Made by a program: the position numbers and the translations under genes
The notes under the pieces: generated by a model
What the model saw: the letters and a program-made list of their open reading frames with translations, nothing else
What the model was told of the DNA's origin: nothing
The model's database searches: none
Assembly (NCBI GenBank): GCA_964573295.1
Contig: CAZNJE010000016.1
Coordinates: forward strand, 1 to 64,000
DNA length: 64,000 nucleotides
From: CAYQJL01 sp964573295
GTDB lineage: Bacteria > Eisenbacteria > RBG-16-71-46 > CAIMUX01 > WJJG01
Direction of reading: 5' to 3'
Shown here: positions 27,388 to 36,423 of the stretch, in pieces
How positions within the stretch are numbered: the first letter of the stretch is position 1
Layout: every line of letters starts with the position of its first letter

Positions 27388-28412
27388 CCTCGCTGCGGAG
27401 AATGAGCTTGGCTGAGCGCGCGGGCACGCGCTCGTGCGTGAGGCTAACTGGGACCTCGGCCGCGAACTGGGGCACGCGCTCGGCCGCGAGTGCGACCGTG
27501 TGCCTGGTTTCGAGATTGCTTGTTGGGCTGGCTGTGGTGTTGGCATCGAGTACGGGGTTCGGCCCGGGCCTGGGGGGGTGGCCGTCGTTTGGAGCGGTCG
27601 AGGCCCGGGCCGAGGGCTGGTTCGAAGCTCGGGCCGAGGGCTGGTTCGAAGCTCGGGCCGAGGCCTGGGCCGAGGCTCGGGGCGAGTCGGCGCCCCACGG
27701 CGTCGTGCAAGCCCTGCAGAATGCCCGGCAGGCCTTCGAGTCAGAAAACTACGACGAGGCGCTCGCAGAGTATCGAGCGCTTCTGGACGCGGGGTGGGTC
27801 TCCGCCGGCCTGTACTACAATTTGGGTTGTGCCGCCTACCGTGCCGGCGAGCCCGGCTGGGCGGTGGCCTACTTCGAGGAGGCGCGACGTCTGAGCCCGC
27901 GGGATGGCGACATTCGTCACAACCTGCGCCAGGTCCGCAGCCGTCTCCAGGATCGCCTGCCCGACCAGCGTCCCTCCTGGTTGCTGGGCGCAATGGCCGG
28001 GGTGCTCGATGCGTTCGCCCCCGCCGACCTCGTGCGGTGGGCCCTGGGGGCCTTCTGGATCTTCACACTGCTCGTCGCCGCCCAATGGCTGGGGCCGCGT
28101 TCCTGGCGCCGGGTCGCCCGGGGGGCTTTGCGCGGCCTCCTGATCGTTGCCGCGGTGCTCGTCGCCGCCCTCGCCCTCAAGCTGTACCAGATGCAGACCG
28201 CGCCCAGTGGTGTCGTCGTGGCCGAGGAGGTTCAGGTCCTGACCGGTCCCCGCGAAGGCGAAACCGTGCAGTTCGTCCTGCACGCCGGCGCAATGCTCCA
28301 TCTAGGCCGCCAGACCGGGGAGTGGCGGGAAGCCTACCTCGGTGAGGACATGCGCGGCTGGGTCCCCAAGGCGAAGGTGACCGAGTTGCACGGCCCTCGC
28401 TGGCGGCCTTAG
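27384..28412 (+). CDS. batE: BatE-like TPR and SH3 membrane protein with in-frame repeat
   Basis: 342 aa. The order is an N-terminal signal or anchor (SRLLVGLAVVLASSTGF), an EARAEGWF octapeptide repeat, TPR units (ARQAFESENYDEALAEYRAL, LYYNLGCAAYRAGEPGWAV), and two TM helices. A bacterial SH3-like domain ends the protein (VQVLTGPREGETVQFVLHAG, then GWVPKAKVTEL). This layout is typical of BatE. ATG 27384 overlaps the batD stop (ATGA). It is the last gene of the Bat operon. Confidence 0.87.
   Translation: MTSLRRMSLAERAGTRSCVRLTGTSAANWGTRSAASATVCLVSRLLVGLAVVLASSTGFGPGLGGWPSFGAVEARAEGWFEARAEGWFEARAEAWAEARGESAPHGVVQALQNARQAFESENYDEALAEYRALLDAGWVSAGLYYNLGCAAYRAGEPGWAVAYFEEARRLSPRDGDIRHNLRQVRSRLQDRLPDQRPSWLLGAMAGVLDAFAPADLVRWALGAFWIFTLLVAAQWLGPRSWRRVARGALRGLLIVAAVLVAALALKLYQMQTAPSGVVVAEEVQVLTGPREGETVQFVLHAGAMLHLGRQTGEWREAYLGEDMRGWVPKAKVTELHGPRWRP
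27600..27686. repeat. 24-nt coding repeat in batE
   Basis: Three full 24-nt units and a partial one encode EARAEGWF between the signal region and the TPR domain. Confidence 0.92.
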
Positions 28413-28436
28413 ACTCCAAGTTTACTCAATCTACAG

Positions 28437-28465
28437 TTGTCAGCGGCTGCCGATTGGGCTTAAGT
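28437..28465 (+). promoter_or_regulatory. Possible weak promoter upstream of the PTS EIIA gene
   Basis: TTGTCA (28437-28442), a 17-nt spacer, TTAAGT (28460-28465). The -35 is good and the -10 weak. The local sequence is less GC-rich than its surroundings. Confidence 0.3.
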
Positions 28466-28527
28466 TCGGTCAAGATTGGCCGAAGCGTCTCCGAACCGTG
28501 TTTCCACAAGGGGGGCCCGACAGCACG

Positions 28528-28998
28528 ATGACCGCCGAGCAGTTCCTTTCTTACTTCAGTCGCGAACGATTCATACCTGACCTGCGTGCCCGATCGAAAG
28601 ACGGCGTCCTGACCGAGCTCAGCCGCGTCCTGGCCCAGGACGGCGACATCCGAGATCCGGGCCTACTGATCGAGATGATCCGTCGCCGTGAGAGTCTGGG
28701 CAGCACGGGCGTCGGCAAGGGGGTAGCCATTCCCCATGGACGAAGTACGGCGGCCATGCAAACGAAGGTCGTCTTTGCTCGCTCGACGAGGGGCATTGAT
28801 TTCGACGCCATGGATGGCGACCCATGTCAGCTCTTCTTCCTGATCGTCGCCCCCTACGAGGATCAGCGTCAGGAGTACTTGCCCCTGTTGGGCAAGATTG
28901 TCGAGACCGTGGCCAACGACGCCACGCGGGAGAAGTTGATCGGGGTGGAGACGTTCGAGGATTTTCAGTCGGCGGTGCGGGAGGTCTTCGGTGAGTGA
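28528..28998 (+). CDS. PTS EIIA type-2 domain protein (PtsN-like)
   Basis: 156 aa single-domain EIIA of the fructose/mannitol/nitrogen type. The phosphorylated His lies in GVAIPHGRST, preceded by RRRESLGSTGVGKG; LFFLIVAPYEDQRQEYLPLL (read in parts) is also typical. No EIIB or EIIC permease gene is nearby, so a regulatory PTS-Ntr-like role is more likely than sugar transport. ATG 28528 follows a purine-rich AAGGGGGG; GTG 28498 is an alternative. It overlaps the next gene by eight bases. Confidence 0.88.
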   Translation: MTAEQFLSYFSRERFIPDLRARSKDGVLTELSRVLAQDGDIRDPGLLIEMIRRRESLGSTGVGKGVAIPHGRSTAAMQTKVVFARSTRGIDFDAMDGDPCQLFFLIVAPYEDQRQEYLPLLGKIVETVANDATREKLIGVETFEDFQSAVREVFGE

Positions 28999-29338
28999 GC
29001 GAGTGCAGAGACTGGCGCAGCTGCAGGATCTCGAGTTGATGATCCGTGAGGTCGAGGATCCGGACAGCAAGGAACGGGAAGAGGCGCTGGGTTTCTCAGT
29101 CAACGGCCTGGCACAGCTGCGCAAGGCCCACGACCGGTTGCTCAAGATCATCAGCAAGCAAGATCTGCGCGTCTATCAGCGGGTGCGGCGGCGCTACGAC
29201 CGGGCGGTCGTACCGGTCATGAACCGCATCTGCCTGGGCTGCTTCCAGGAGTTGCCTACCTCCCGCACACCGGAGGTTGCCGATGGAGATCCCTTGCCGA
29301 CCTGTGAGAGCTGCGGCCGGATTCTCTACTGGCTCTAG
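28991..29338 (+). CDS. Small zinc-ribbon protein (DUF164/CdsZ-like C-terminus)
   Basis: 115 aa. An N-terminal helical half is followed by a four-cysteine ribbon: ICLGCFQELP and PTCESCGRILYW (CxxC...CxxC). The ribbon resembles the end of C4-zinc-ribbon (DUF164) proteins, but the long coiled-coil of that family is short here. GTG 28991 overlaps the EIIA stop, which suggests coupling. Function unknown; nucleic-acid or ribosome association is only a guess from the family. Confidence 0.7.
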   Translation: MSERVQRLAQLQDLELMIREVEDPDSKEREEALGFSVNGLAQLRKAHDRLLKIISKQDLRVYQRVRRRYDRAVVPVMNRICLGCFQELPTSRTPEVADGDPLPTCESCGRILYWL

Positions 29339-29364
29339 GGAGCGCAGAAAGGCACTAGCGGTCC

Positions 29365-30888
29365 ATGAGCTCTGACTTCACGCTCCGCGGCGTGATGCTC
29401 CGTGACGCCAGCGGGATCTATCCCGACCGGTGGGATTTCGATGTACGGGACGGCCACTTGACGCAGCGGCGGCCGTCGGGGGATTCCCGTGCCAGGTGCC
29501 TCTACCTCACGCCTGGCTTCCACGACGCTCATGTTCACTTGCTGCACGAGGGGCTGGCCCGCACGCGCTGCGACTTCTCCGGCTGCCGTTCCTTGACCGA
29601 GGCCCTCGAGCGCCTGGGCGACTACTGCAGCGCTGCGCCGGAGGAGATCACCGCCATCTGGGGGGAGCGGTGGGACGAGAGTCTTTGGCCCGAACGACGG
29701 GCCCCGGGCCCCGAAGAGCTCGATCGCATCGAGAGCCGGCGTCCGGTCGTACTTCGGCGCATTTGTGGACACCGGGCGGCGCTCAACTCCGAAGCCCTAC
29801 GTGTGGCGTCGGCATCCCTCGGCCCGCTCGATCCCGGCGGGCAGTTGGTCGAGGAGCAGGCTTGGGGCTTGGCGAAGCTGTGGCCGCCCTCGCCCACTGA
29901 ACGAAGGGACGCGCTGCTCGCCGCTCAGGAGACCGCCTTCGGCCTCGGAATCACCCGCGTGAGCGAGATGGGCGGCACCGGTGCGCTCGAGACCTACCGG
30001 GCCCTGGCACGCAGTGGCGAACTACGGCTCACCGTGCTCCTCTACCTGCGTCCCACCCAGATCGAGGAGGCTCTCGATCTGCGCGAAGAGACGCGAAGGT
30101 CACCGTCGGCGTTGCGGGTGGGCGGCATCAAGATCTTTACCGATGGCTCGATCGGCGCACGGACCGCTGCGCTGCGCGACCCCTATGCGGACAGGCGCGA
30201 TGAGCGCGGCCTGTTGCTGATGAGCGATGCGGATCTGCGCGACTGCCTGCGCCGCTGCCGGGAGCATGAGCTGCCGGTAGCGATCCACGCCATCGGTGAC
30301 CGCGCGCTGGATCAGGTGATCGGCGAGTTGGCCCGGCTGGCCGGCGATGCGCCCCTTCCCGCTGGATGGGCTTCGGTCGAACATGCCGAACTCGTGGACG
30401 AGAAGCTGCTGGAGGTATCGAAGCGGATCGGTCTCACGCTCTCGATGCAACCGAACTTCGTGTCCCAGTGGGACGGACCGGGCGGGCTCTACGACGAAGC
30501 GCTCGGCGTCGTGCGACGGCGCCGGATGAATCCGTTCGCGGAAGTCCGGCGGCGCGGCATTCCCCTCACGTTCGGTTCCGATTGCATGCCGCTCGATCCC
30601 GCGCTGGGACTCTCCGGCGCGGTCCATCACCCGGAGCCCGCTTCTCGGTTGGATCCGAGTGAGGCCCTGTCCGTCTACCTCGGCTGTGATCAACGCCACC
30701 CGGCCGCCGGCCTGCGAGCGGGCTGGTGGGAACGGGCTCCCGACGGATTCGTCCTCTACCGCGAGGATCCCCTGCGGCTCTCCGGCGGGCGGCTTGCCGA
30801 GGCGCCGGTGGCCGGTGTGTGGTGGCGCGGCGGTTGGGTCCGGGAACCGGATGCCCCCCTCGAGGCGCTGGGGACGGCCGGGTCATGA
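29365..30888 (+). CDS. Amidohydrolase family 3 (YtcJ-like) metal-dependent hydrolase
   Basis: 507 aa. The metal-binding start is TPGFHDAHVHL. YtcJ-family hallmarks follow: GGIKIFTDGSIGARTAALRD, VAIHAIGDRALD, ASVEHAEL and TFGSDCMPLDP, with Asp as the last metal ligand. Substrate cannot be read from sequence; relatives act on N-substituted amides or formamides. ATG 29365 lacks a strong ribosome site. The stop overlaps the next gene (ATGA). Confidence 0.88.
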   Translation: MSSDFTLRGVMLRDASGIYPDRWDFDVRDGHLTQRRPSGDSRARCLYLTPGFHDAHVHLLHEGLARTRCDFSGCRSLTEALERLGDYCSAAPEEITAIWGERWDESLWPERRAPGPEELDRIESRRPVVLRRICGHRAALNSEALRVASASLGPLDPGGQLVEEQAWGLAKLWPPSPTERRDALLAAQETAFGLGITRVSEMGGTGALETYRALARSGELRLTVLLYLRPTQIEEALDLREETRRSPSALRVGGIKIFTDGSIGARTAALRDPYADRRDERGLLLMSDADLRDCLRRCREHELPVAIHAIGDRALDQVIGELARLAGDAPLPAGWASVEHAELVDEKLLEVSKRIGLTLSMQPNFVSQWDGPGGLYDEALGVVRRRRMNPFAEVRRRGIPLTFGSDCMPLDPALGLSGAVHHPEPASRLDPSEALSVYLGCDQRHPAAGLRAGWWERAPDGFVLYREDPLRLSGGRLAEAPVAGVWWRGGWVREPDAPLEALGTAGS

Positions 30889-32675
30889 GCGATCACATCG
30901 AGCAGCTGGACCGGGCACTCATCGAGTCGGCCATCCGACTCAGTCAGGTGCTCGAACGGCCCAAGCTGTACGAGGCCATCCGGGATCTGTGCCGGGATGT
31001 CTTCTCGGCCGAGGCCGTCAGCGTGCTCGTACTCGATCAGCGGCGCGGGCGATGGGAGTACCGCCTGGCCTACAATCAGCTCTGTGATCGCGATGAACTG
31101 CCGCCGTTGGCCTACCACGAGGGGTTGGCCGGATGGGTGGCGGCCCATCGCGAGCCGGTCATCATTCGCAACTCATCTCAGGACGGCCGCCTGCGTCATC
31201 TGGTCGATCGCAAGCTGGGCTTCGCGATCCGATCGGTGCTGGCGACCCCTATCTATCGGGGCGATGAGGTGATCGGTGTCCTGGAGGTTCTCAACTCCAC
31301 ACGGCCTGAGGGGTTCGACGAACGTCAACTGGACCTCCTAGGCGTGCTCGGTATGCAGTTCTCGGTGTCGCTCGAGAACGCGCGTCTGGTCGAGCTCTTG
31401 ACCCGGGAGAAGCGCGAAAACCAGCTCCTGAACCGGGTGGGGCTCGAGTTGGCCAGTACCCTCAGCCTGCAAGACCTCTTGCCGCTCCTGGTGGAGCTCT
31501 TGGGGGAGTTGATTCGTTTCGAGGCCGTGGGCATCTACCTGCACCGCCGCCAGAGCGGCATGCTGGAGTGGTTCTACGGACGCGGGTATCCGCCTGGGTC
31601 GGAAGAACAGGTGCGGCTCAAGATTGGCCAAGGTGCCGTGGGCTGGGTCGCTGAGAACCGCCAGACTCTGGTGCTCTCCGACGTCCGCTCTGACCCCCGG
31701 TATCTGGACGCTCGCCCCGCCACGCGCAGCGAGATGACCGTGCCGTTGCAGGCCGGCGGCGATCTGGTGGGCGTCTTCAATCTCGAGAGCGATGATCTGG
31801 ATGCCTACTCCGAACGCGATCTCAATCTGCTCGCGGCTTTTGGCAACCAAGCCGCCATCGCGATCCAGCGCGCGTGGTTCTACGACGAAACGATCGAGAA
31901 GCGGCGGTTGGAGGAGGAGGTCCGCATCGGACGGCGGATCCAGCGGCGGCTGCTGCCCGAGGCCGATCCCCAGTTCGAGGGACTCGATGTGGCGGCGTTC
32001 AATCAGCCGTCACTGCAGGTCAGCGGAGATCTGTTCGATTTCATCTTGGTTTCCGAGGACCAACTCGGCATGATGGTGGGGGACGTGGTGGGGAAGGGGA
32101 TTCCCGCGGGGCTTCTGATGGCCAGTCTGCGGGCCAGTCTGCGGGCCGAGATCCGCAACAACTACTCCATCGCGACAATTCTCGTGAAGGTCAACCGGTT
32201 GATGTGGGAGAGCAGCGAGCTCGAGGATTTCGTGACGGTGGTCTACGGTGTGCTGGACCGCACGACCGGACGGCTGACCTACGCCAATGCGGGGCACGAG
32301 CCGCCGCTCCTGCTCCGCAGCACCGGTGAGATCGAGTGGCTCGAGACCGGTGGCACCGTGGTCGGCAGCTTCCCGGACGTGCGCTACGAGGAGGGGTTCG
32401 TGCAACTCGCTCCCGGCGATCTCTTGGCGTTCTACACTGACGGGATCACCGACGCGGCGTCGGTCACCGACGAGCCGTTCGGGCGCGAGCGACTGGTCCG
32501 AACGCTGCGGGCACGGACATTGGGCGCGGAGAGTTCCCGGCAGATTTGCCGCCGGTTGCTCGATGCCGTCCATGCCCATTGCGGCCAGGTGCATGTCGAG
32601 GACGATCTGACCGCGATCATCCTCCAGGCGCGGGAGATCCCGCGTGCCCGGCGCCCGGGCCGACAAACGGATTGA
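30885..32675 (+). CDS. GAF-GAF-SpoIIE (RsbU-like) serine phosphatase
   Basis: 596 aa. Two GAF sensor domains (about residues 20-165 and 190-330), a short coiled segment (IEKRRLEEEVRIGRRIQRRLLP), then a PP2C/SpoIIE domain. That domain contains VSGDLFDF, MMVGDVVGKGIPAGLLMASL, ANAGHEPPLLL and FYTDGITDAASV, so the metal-binding aspartates are present. Such proteins dephosphorylate anti-anti-sigma factors in partner-switching pathways; no STAS or HATPase partner is adjacent. ATG 30885 overlaps the amidohydrolase stop. The open frame back to 30726 is rejected. Confidence 0.92.
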   Translation: MSDHIEQLDRALIESAIRLSQVLERPKLYEAIRDLCRDVFSAEAVSVLVLDQRRGRWEYRLAYNQLCDRDELPPLAYHEGLAGWVAAHREPVIIRNSSQDGRLRHLVDRKLGFAIRSVLATPIYRGDEVIGVLEVLNSTRPEGFDERQLDLLGVLGMQFSVSLENARLVELLTREKRENQLLNRVGLELASTLSLQDLLPLLVELLGELIRFEAVGIYLHRRQSGMLEWFYGRGYPPGSEEQVRLKIGQGAVGWVAENRQTLVLSDVRSDPRYLDARPATRSEMTVPLQAGGDLVGVFNLESDDLDAYSERDLNLLAAFGNQAAIAIQRAWFYDETIEKRRLEEEVRIGRRIQRRLLPEADPQFEGLDVAAFNQPSLQVSGDLFDFILVSEDQLGMMVGDVVGKGIPAGLLMASLRASLRAEIRNNYSIATILVKVNRLMWESSELEDFVTVVYGVLDRTTGRLTYANAGHEPPLLLRSTGEIEWLETGGTVVGSFPDVRYEEGFVQLAPGDLLAFYTDGITDAASVTDEPFGRERLVRTLRARTLGAESSRQICRRLLDAVHAHCGQVHVEDDLTAIILQAREIPRARRPGRQTD

Positions 32676-32706
32676 ATGGCTGCGGCCGGAATGCGAGGAT
32701 GAGCCC

Positions 32707-33231
32707 ATGTTCAAGAAAGATCCAATCCATGAAGGCGGGGGCAACTCGGAGCAGAGCACTACGGTGGTGGGTTCGGGCGCCAGCTTCAACGGCGTGTTGA
32801 AGGTGAACGGGTCTCTGCGGGTCGACGGCGAGGTCGAGGGCACCGTGGAGATCGCCCGTCATCTCACCGTGGGCGCCTCGGGGGTGATGAAAGCCGACAT
32901 CCGAGCGCACTCGGCGCTGGTGGCCGGCCGAATCAAGGGCACGATCCAGGCCCGGGACAAGGTGGAGCTGGAAAAGGGCTCCCGGCTGGAAGGCGACGTC
33001 CACGCCAACAGCTTCAAGATCATGGACGGAGCATTCTTCCAGGGCCAGTGTACGATGGGCGAGCCGCAATCCAGCGGGTCCACCGCGGGCGTGTCTACCG
33101 CAGGCGGGTCGGCGTCCGGCAGCTCGATTGCAGGTGGCTCGACATCGGGTGGCTCGAACTCTGCCGGCCATAGGCCTGGCGGCCGGCGGCCCGGCGCCGG
33201 GGGCGATGATCTGAAGGTCGTCGGCCGGTAG
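32707..33231 (+). CDS. Bactofilin
   Basis: 174 aa. The bactofilin core (TTVVGSGASFNGVLKVNGSL, IKGTIQARDKVELEKGSRLE, FFQGQCTMGE) forms a right-handed beta-helix that polymerises into membrane-associated filaments used in cell shape or polarity. The C-terminal tail is Gly/Ser-rich low complexity (GGSASGSS types). ATG 32707 is preceded by GGATGAG. It lies 31 nt after the phosphatase gene and 103 nt before the rhomboid gene. Confidence 0.93.
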   Translation: MFKKDPIHEGGGNSEQSTTVVGSGASFNGVLKVNGSLRVDGEVEGTVEIARHLTVGASGVMKADIRAHSALVAGRIKGTIQARDKVELEKGSRLEGDVHANSFKIMDGAFFQGQCTMGEPQSSGSTAGVSTAGGSASGSSIAGGSTSGGSNSAGHRPGGRRPGAGGDDLKVVGR

Positions 33232-33265
33232 ACGCCGGGGGCGATGATCTGAAGGTCATCGGCCG
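33195..33265. repeat. 38-nt direct duplication across the bactofilin stop codon
   Basis: Two copies starting CGCCGGGGGCGATGATCTG, offset by 38 nt. The first encodes the last residues (GGDDLKVVGR) and the second lies just after the TAG stop. The shift of 38 is not a multiple of three. Confidence 0.9.
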
Positions 33266-33334
33266 TTGGGCGCCTCGGAAGAAGGTCCGCTTGGTGAGCA
33301 ATCGGTTGCGAAATGGCAGGGAGGACGGTCCGGA

Positions 33335-34024
33335 GTGAGCGCCTATCGTACGGCGGGGTTCGGCCCCGCACTGACCGACGGGGTCAAGTACCTGCTGATC
33401 TGGAACGTGATCTTCTACCTACTGCAGCATTTTATCTTGGCGAAGGGCGTTCCGGGGGTGGGCCTGTCCATGGAGCGCTTCCTGGGCCTCGTGCCGGTCT
33501 TGGTGCTCAAGAAGCTCTTCATCTGGCAGGTTGTCACCTATCTATTCCTGCATGGCGGCTTCTTCCACATCTTGTTCAATATGTTCGCCCTCTGGATGTT
33601 TGGCAGCGACCTCGAACGCATCTGGGGCACCCGGCGGTTTCTGACTTACTACTTCTTCACCGGTGTGGGCGCCGGCATTCTCACGCTTCTCTTCACCCCC
33701 GGCAGCATCGTGCCGACGATCGGTGCTTCGGGGGCGGTGTACGGGTTGCTTCTGGGTTTCGCCTATTACTTCCCCGAGCGGCGCATCTACCTCTACATGC
33801 TTTTCCCGGTGTCGGCGCGAGTGTTCGTCATCATTTTCGGAGCAATCGCCTTCCTCTCCTCCATCAGTCAGCAGGGTAGTGGGATCGCCCACATCGCACA
33901 CCTGGGCGGACTGGTCTTTGGCTGGATCTACATCAAGTGGGCCGGCAAGTACCTCGACCGCTTCGAGGCCCGCCGGCGGAGAAACCGCTTACGGGTGGTC
34001 GACTTCCGCGGCGACGATCGTTAG
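33335..34024 (+). CDS. Rhomboid-family intramembrane serine protease
   Basis: 229 aa, six TM helices. Catalytic Ser132 is in TIGASGAVYG, His189 in IAHIAHLGGLVFGW, and the oxyanion region is HGGFFHILFNMFALWMFG. Family members cleave TM segments. GCAGGGAGGA precedes GTG 33335. An open frame upstream to 33266 overlaps the 38-nt duplication and is rejected. It ends the + strand block before a terminator. Confidence 0.93.
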   Translation: MSAYRTAGFGPALTDGVKYLLIWNVIFYLLQHFILAKGVPGVGLSMERFLGLVPVLVLKKLFIWQVVTYLFLHGGFFHILFNMFALWMFGSDLERIWGTRRFLTYYFFTGVGAGILTLLFTPGSIVPTIGASGAVYGLLLGFAYYFPERRIYLYMLFPVSARVFVIIFGAIAFLSSISQQGSGIAHIAHLGGLVFGWIYIKWAGKYLDRFEARRRRNRLRVVDFRGDDR

Positions 34025-34074
34025 CGCCGCAGATCGCCAGCGCCGCAGATGACGAATCGTCCCTGGATACAACG

Positions 34075-34104
34075 AGGCCCGGGGTCGGTGCCGTCCCCGG
34101 GCCT
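34075..34104. terminator. Predicted intrinsic terminator between convergent genes
   Basis: Perfect 10-bp inverted repeat AGGCCCGGGG / CCCCGGGCCT with a 10-nt loop, followed by the pyrimidine-rich GGTCTATCTTTCCT. It lies 50 nt after the rhomboid stop, in the convergent space. Confidence 0.7.
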
Positions 34105-34188
34105 GGTCTATCTTTCCTGCGAAATCTCCCCGCGTGATCCGGTGGAAGACACCTGCGCGTGCCTTGTCGCCTCACGCAAGGCGGAGCG

Positions 34189-34270
34189 CCCTGGGCCGAG
34201 CGCCCCGAACTGAACACCCTGGGCCGAGCGCCCCGAACTGAACACCCTGGGCCGAGCGCCCCGGGCTGAG
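34189..34270. repeat. 28-nt intergenic repeat
   Basis: Nearly three units of 28 nt (CCCTGGGCCGAGCGCCCCGA plus ACTGAACA) just downstream of the convergent secreted-protein gene. The period is not a multiple of three. Confidence 0.92.
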
Positions 34271-34284
34271 CGCCTCCAGCGCCG

Positions 34285-36255
34285 CTACTTCAGCAACAGC
34301 ATCTGCCTGGAGCTCGTCCGGCCATCCACCGTTACGCGGTAGAAGTAGTTGCCCGCCGAAACCGGCTGCCCGGCGCCGTCGATGCCCCGCCAGTGAAGCT
34401 GATGCACGCCGGCATCCAGCGTGGCGTGATCGAGCAGGCGTTGTACGCGGGCGCCGGTGACGTCGAAGACATCCACGGTGACCGAACGCGCGGCGCTCTC
34501 GAGCTGGAAGACGATGCTGGTGGCCTGCGTGAACGGGTTCGGCGTGTTCTGCATGAGCAGCGCACGGTAGGTGTGGGGCAGATCGTCGACGCTGGTGGTG
34601 TAGAGCACCTGCACGTCGTCGATCGAGCGCGGCCGCACCTTGTAATCGTAGTCGTACGCCAGGATGCCGGTGACCTGGATGCTGTCACCCGGCGTGAAGG
34701 CCGGGTACTCCATGAAGTCATTCATGTCGGAGGTGAAATCGACGATGGCGGTGTCCGGACCGGCCATGAGGTACCACTCGCCAAACTGTCCGGAGATCAG
34801 CGGGATACTGTCGAGCACCGCCGGCTCCAAACGCGTCAGAGCCCACTCGTAGGGCTCGGCGCGGTTGTCCTGTGGACCGAGATCATCGTCGTCATCACAG
34901 TTGTAGACGATGTCATAGACGGTCAGATCGGTCACAACGACCTCGTCCTGCGCCGGACCCAGGTTCTCGTAGTACTGGACCCCAGGTGTGAAGCGCAGGT
35001 TGGTGCTGCCGAAATACTCCTCGACCCGGCCGGCCACCTTCACGCTGTCGCCGACAGCCATGTCGCCGGATTTGGCGACCCGAACGTAGAGGTGCTGGAA
35101 CGGGCCCGCGTCGCCTTGCTGCAGGTAGTAGTACTGATTCTCGAGGGCGGTGACGCGACCGGTGGTGGTGACCACGATGTCCAAGTACATCGAGTCGTCC
35201 AGGACCAGGTCGGGAACGGTCTGGATCTGCTCAATGGTGGTGATCCCCTGCGAGAAGGTGAATTCGCCGTCGGGCATCATGACCAGCTCGCCCTCGGAAA
35301 GCACGCCCTCGACGTAGGCGATGTCGACCAGCCCGGGCATCATCTCCTCGGTGGTCAGGTGCACGACGCGATGATTGTCTGCGTCGCGCTCGGCCGAGAG
35401 GCAGAAGAGTCCGGAATCGAAGTAGTAGGCGTCGGGGTTCTCGGCGCTGGCCTCGTCGACGCCTACGGCAAAGAGAACGTCGATGGTGTTGTTGCTCGTG
35501 GCGCACAGGCCGCGCAGCTCGGGCGGGCAGTCGACACCTAGATCATCGATACAGTTGCGCGGGGCGATCTTGTAGCTGCCGTACTCGTAGACGAGGGCGC
35601 CCGCGGCGTACTCGAGGATGTCGCCCTCGTCGGGAAGCGGATAGTCGAACTCGCCCTCGGGGTCGGCTGAGTAGGCCGTCATCCAGATGAAGTCGCCCAA
35701 ACCCACGCCGTCGGTCCAGAGCTGCCAGTCGTCGTACTGGTTGGGCTGTCCGGCGAAGAGCTCGTCGTCATTGATGTCCACCCGCACCAGCACGCCTTCG
35801 TAGGCCTCGTTGTAGAGACCGCTGTCATTGATATCGGTGATGGCCAGCTCTACCGGCTCGGGAACGGTCTCGGTGCCGATGACCTCCCAGCCGCAGGCGC
35901 TGCTGCAGTTATCGTGGGTGATGTCGATCTCGGAAAAATCGTAGTACTCTTGGTAGATCCCGGTCACGTTGACCAGGTCACCCTTGCGGACCAGTCCCAG
36001 GTGATCGCCGTAGGTGAACACCCAGATACCGGTGTATTGCCACCCGGTCGTGGGACGCGGCTCGGTTTCCTGGATGAAGAAGCCGAAGCGACCCGAAGCG
36101 GTCACGACCACGTTCTCGACCGTGACCTCGTCCTGATCGGGCGTGAAGCCGCCGAACCCCGACTGGATCTCGAAGATGGTGGTCAGTTCAGCGAACGCCG
36201 GTCCGCTCAGGCAGACCAGTAGGAGCAAGGGCACAACAAGACTGCGCATACACAT
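34285..36255 (-). CDS. Secreted protein with OB-fold-like modules and FlgD/type IX-like C-terminal sorting domain
   Basis: 656 aa. The signal peptide is RSLVVPLLLLVCLSGPAFA. The body has repeated beta modules with LVNVTGIYQEYYDFSEI, SVKVAGRVEEYFGSTNLRF and SIQVTGILAYDYDYKVRP, resembling OB-fold modules seen beside secreted nucleases; no nuclease motif is seen. The C-terminus is the FlgD-Ig-like domain NTPNPFTQATSIVFQL to NYFYRVTVDG, ending QMLLLK. This matches proteins exported by type IX-like systems. GAGGGAC precedes ATG 36255, with a consensus promoter upstream. Function unknown. Confidence 0.8.
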   Translation of the reverse strand: MCMRSLVVPLLLLVCLSGPAFAELTTIFEIQSGFGGFTPDQDEVTVENVVVTASGRFGFFIQETEPRPTTGWQYTGIWVFTYGDHLGLVRKGDLVNVTGIYQEYYDFSEIDITHDNCSSACGWEVIGTETVPEPVELAITDINDSGLYNEAYEGVLVRVDINDDELFAGQPNQYDDWQLWTDGVGLGDFIWMTAYSADPEGEFDYPLPDEGDILEYAAGALVYEYGSYKIAPRNCIDDLGVDCPPELRGLCATSNNTIDVLFAVGVDEASAENPDAYYFDSGLFCLSAERDADNHRVVHLTTEEMMPGLVDIAYVEGVLSEGELVMMPDGEFTFSQGITTIEQIQTVPDLVLDDSMYLDIVVTTTGRVTALENQYYYLQQGDAGPFQHLYVRVAKSGDMAVGDSVKVAGRVEEYFGSTNLRFTPGVQYYENLGPAQDEVVVTDLTVYDIVYNCDDDDDLGPQDNRAEPYEWALTRLEPAVLDSIPLISGQFGEWYLMAGPDTAIVDFTSDMNDFMEYPAFTPGDSIQVTGILAYDYDYKVRPRSIDDVQVLYTTSVDDLPHTYRALLMQNTPNPFTQATSIVFQLESAARSVTVDVFDVTGARVQRLLDHATLDAGVHQLHWRGIDGAGQPVSAGNYFYRVTVDGRTSSRQMLLLK

Positions 36256-36341
36256 CGGGTGTCCCTCCCTTGGAGACGAAATGCAATGGCTGGTGACGAA
36301 CCCAGGGGTCTCTCCATGGGCATGTTTCTCAAACTGCCGGG

Positions 36342-36370
36342 ATTATAGCGTGACAGACAAGCCAGGTCAA
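36342..36370 (-). promoter_or_regulatory. Near-perfect sigma70 promoter for the secreted CTD protein
   Basis: On the minus strand TTGACC (36370-36365), a 17-nt spacer and a perfect TATAAT (36347-36342). Transcription should start near 36335, about 80 nt before ATG 36255. It separates this gene from the upstream envelope operon. Confidence 0.8.
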
Positions 36371-36423
36371 GGCGCGGAAAGTGTAAGGCTCTGTTGTGAA
36401 GCAAGTTAGCACGAAAGACTCGC

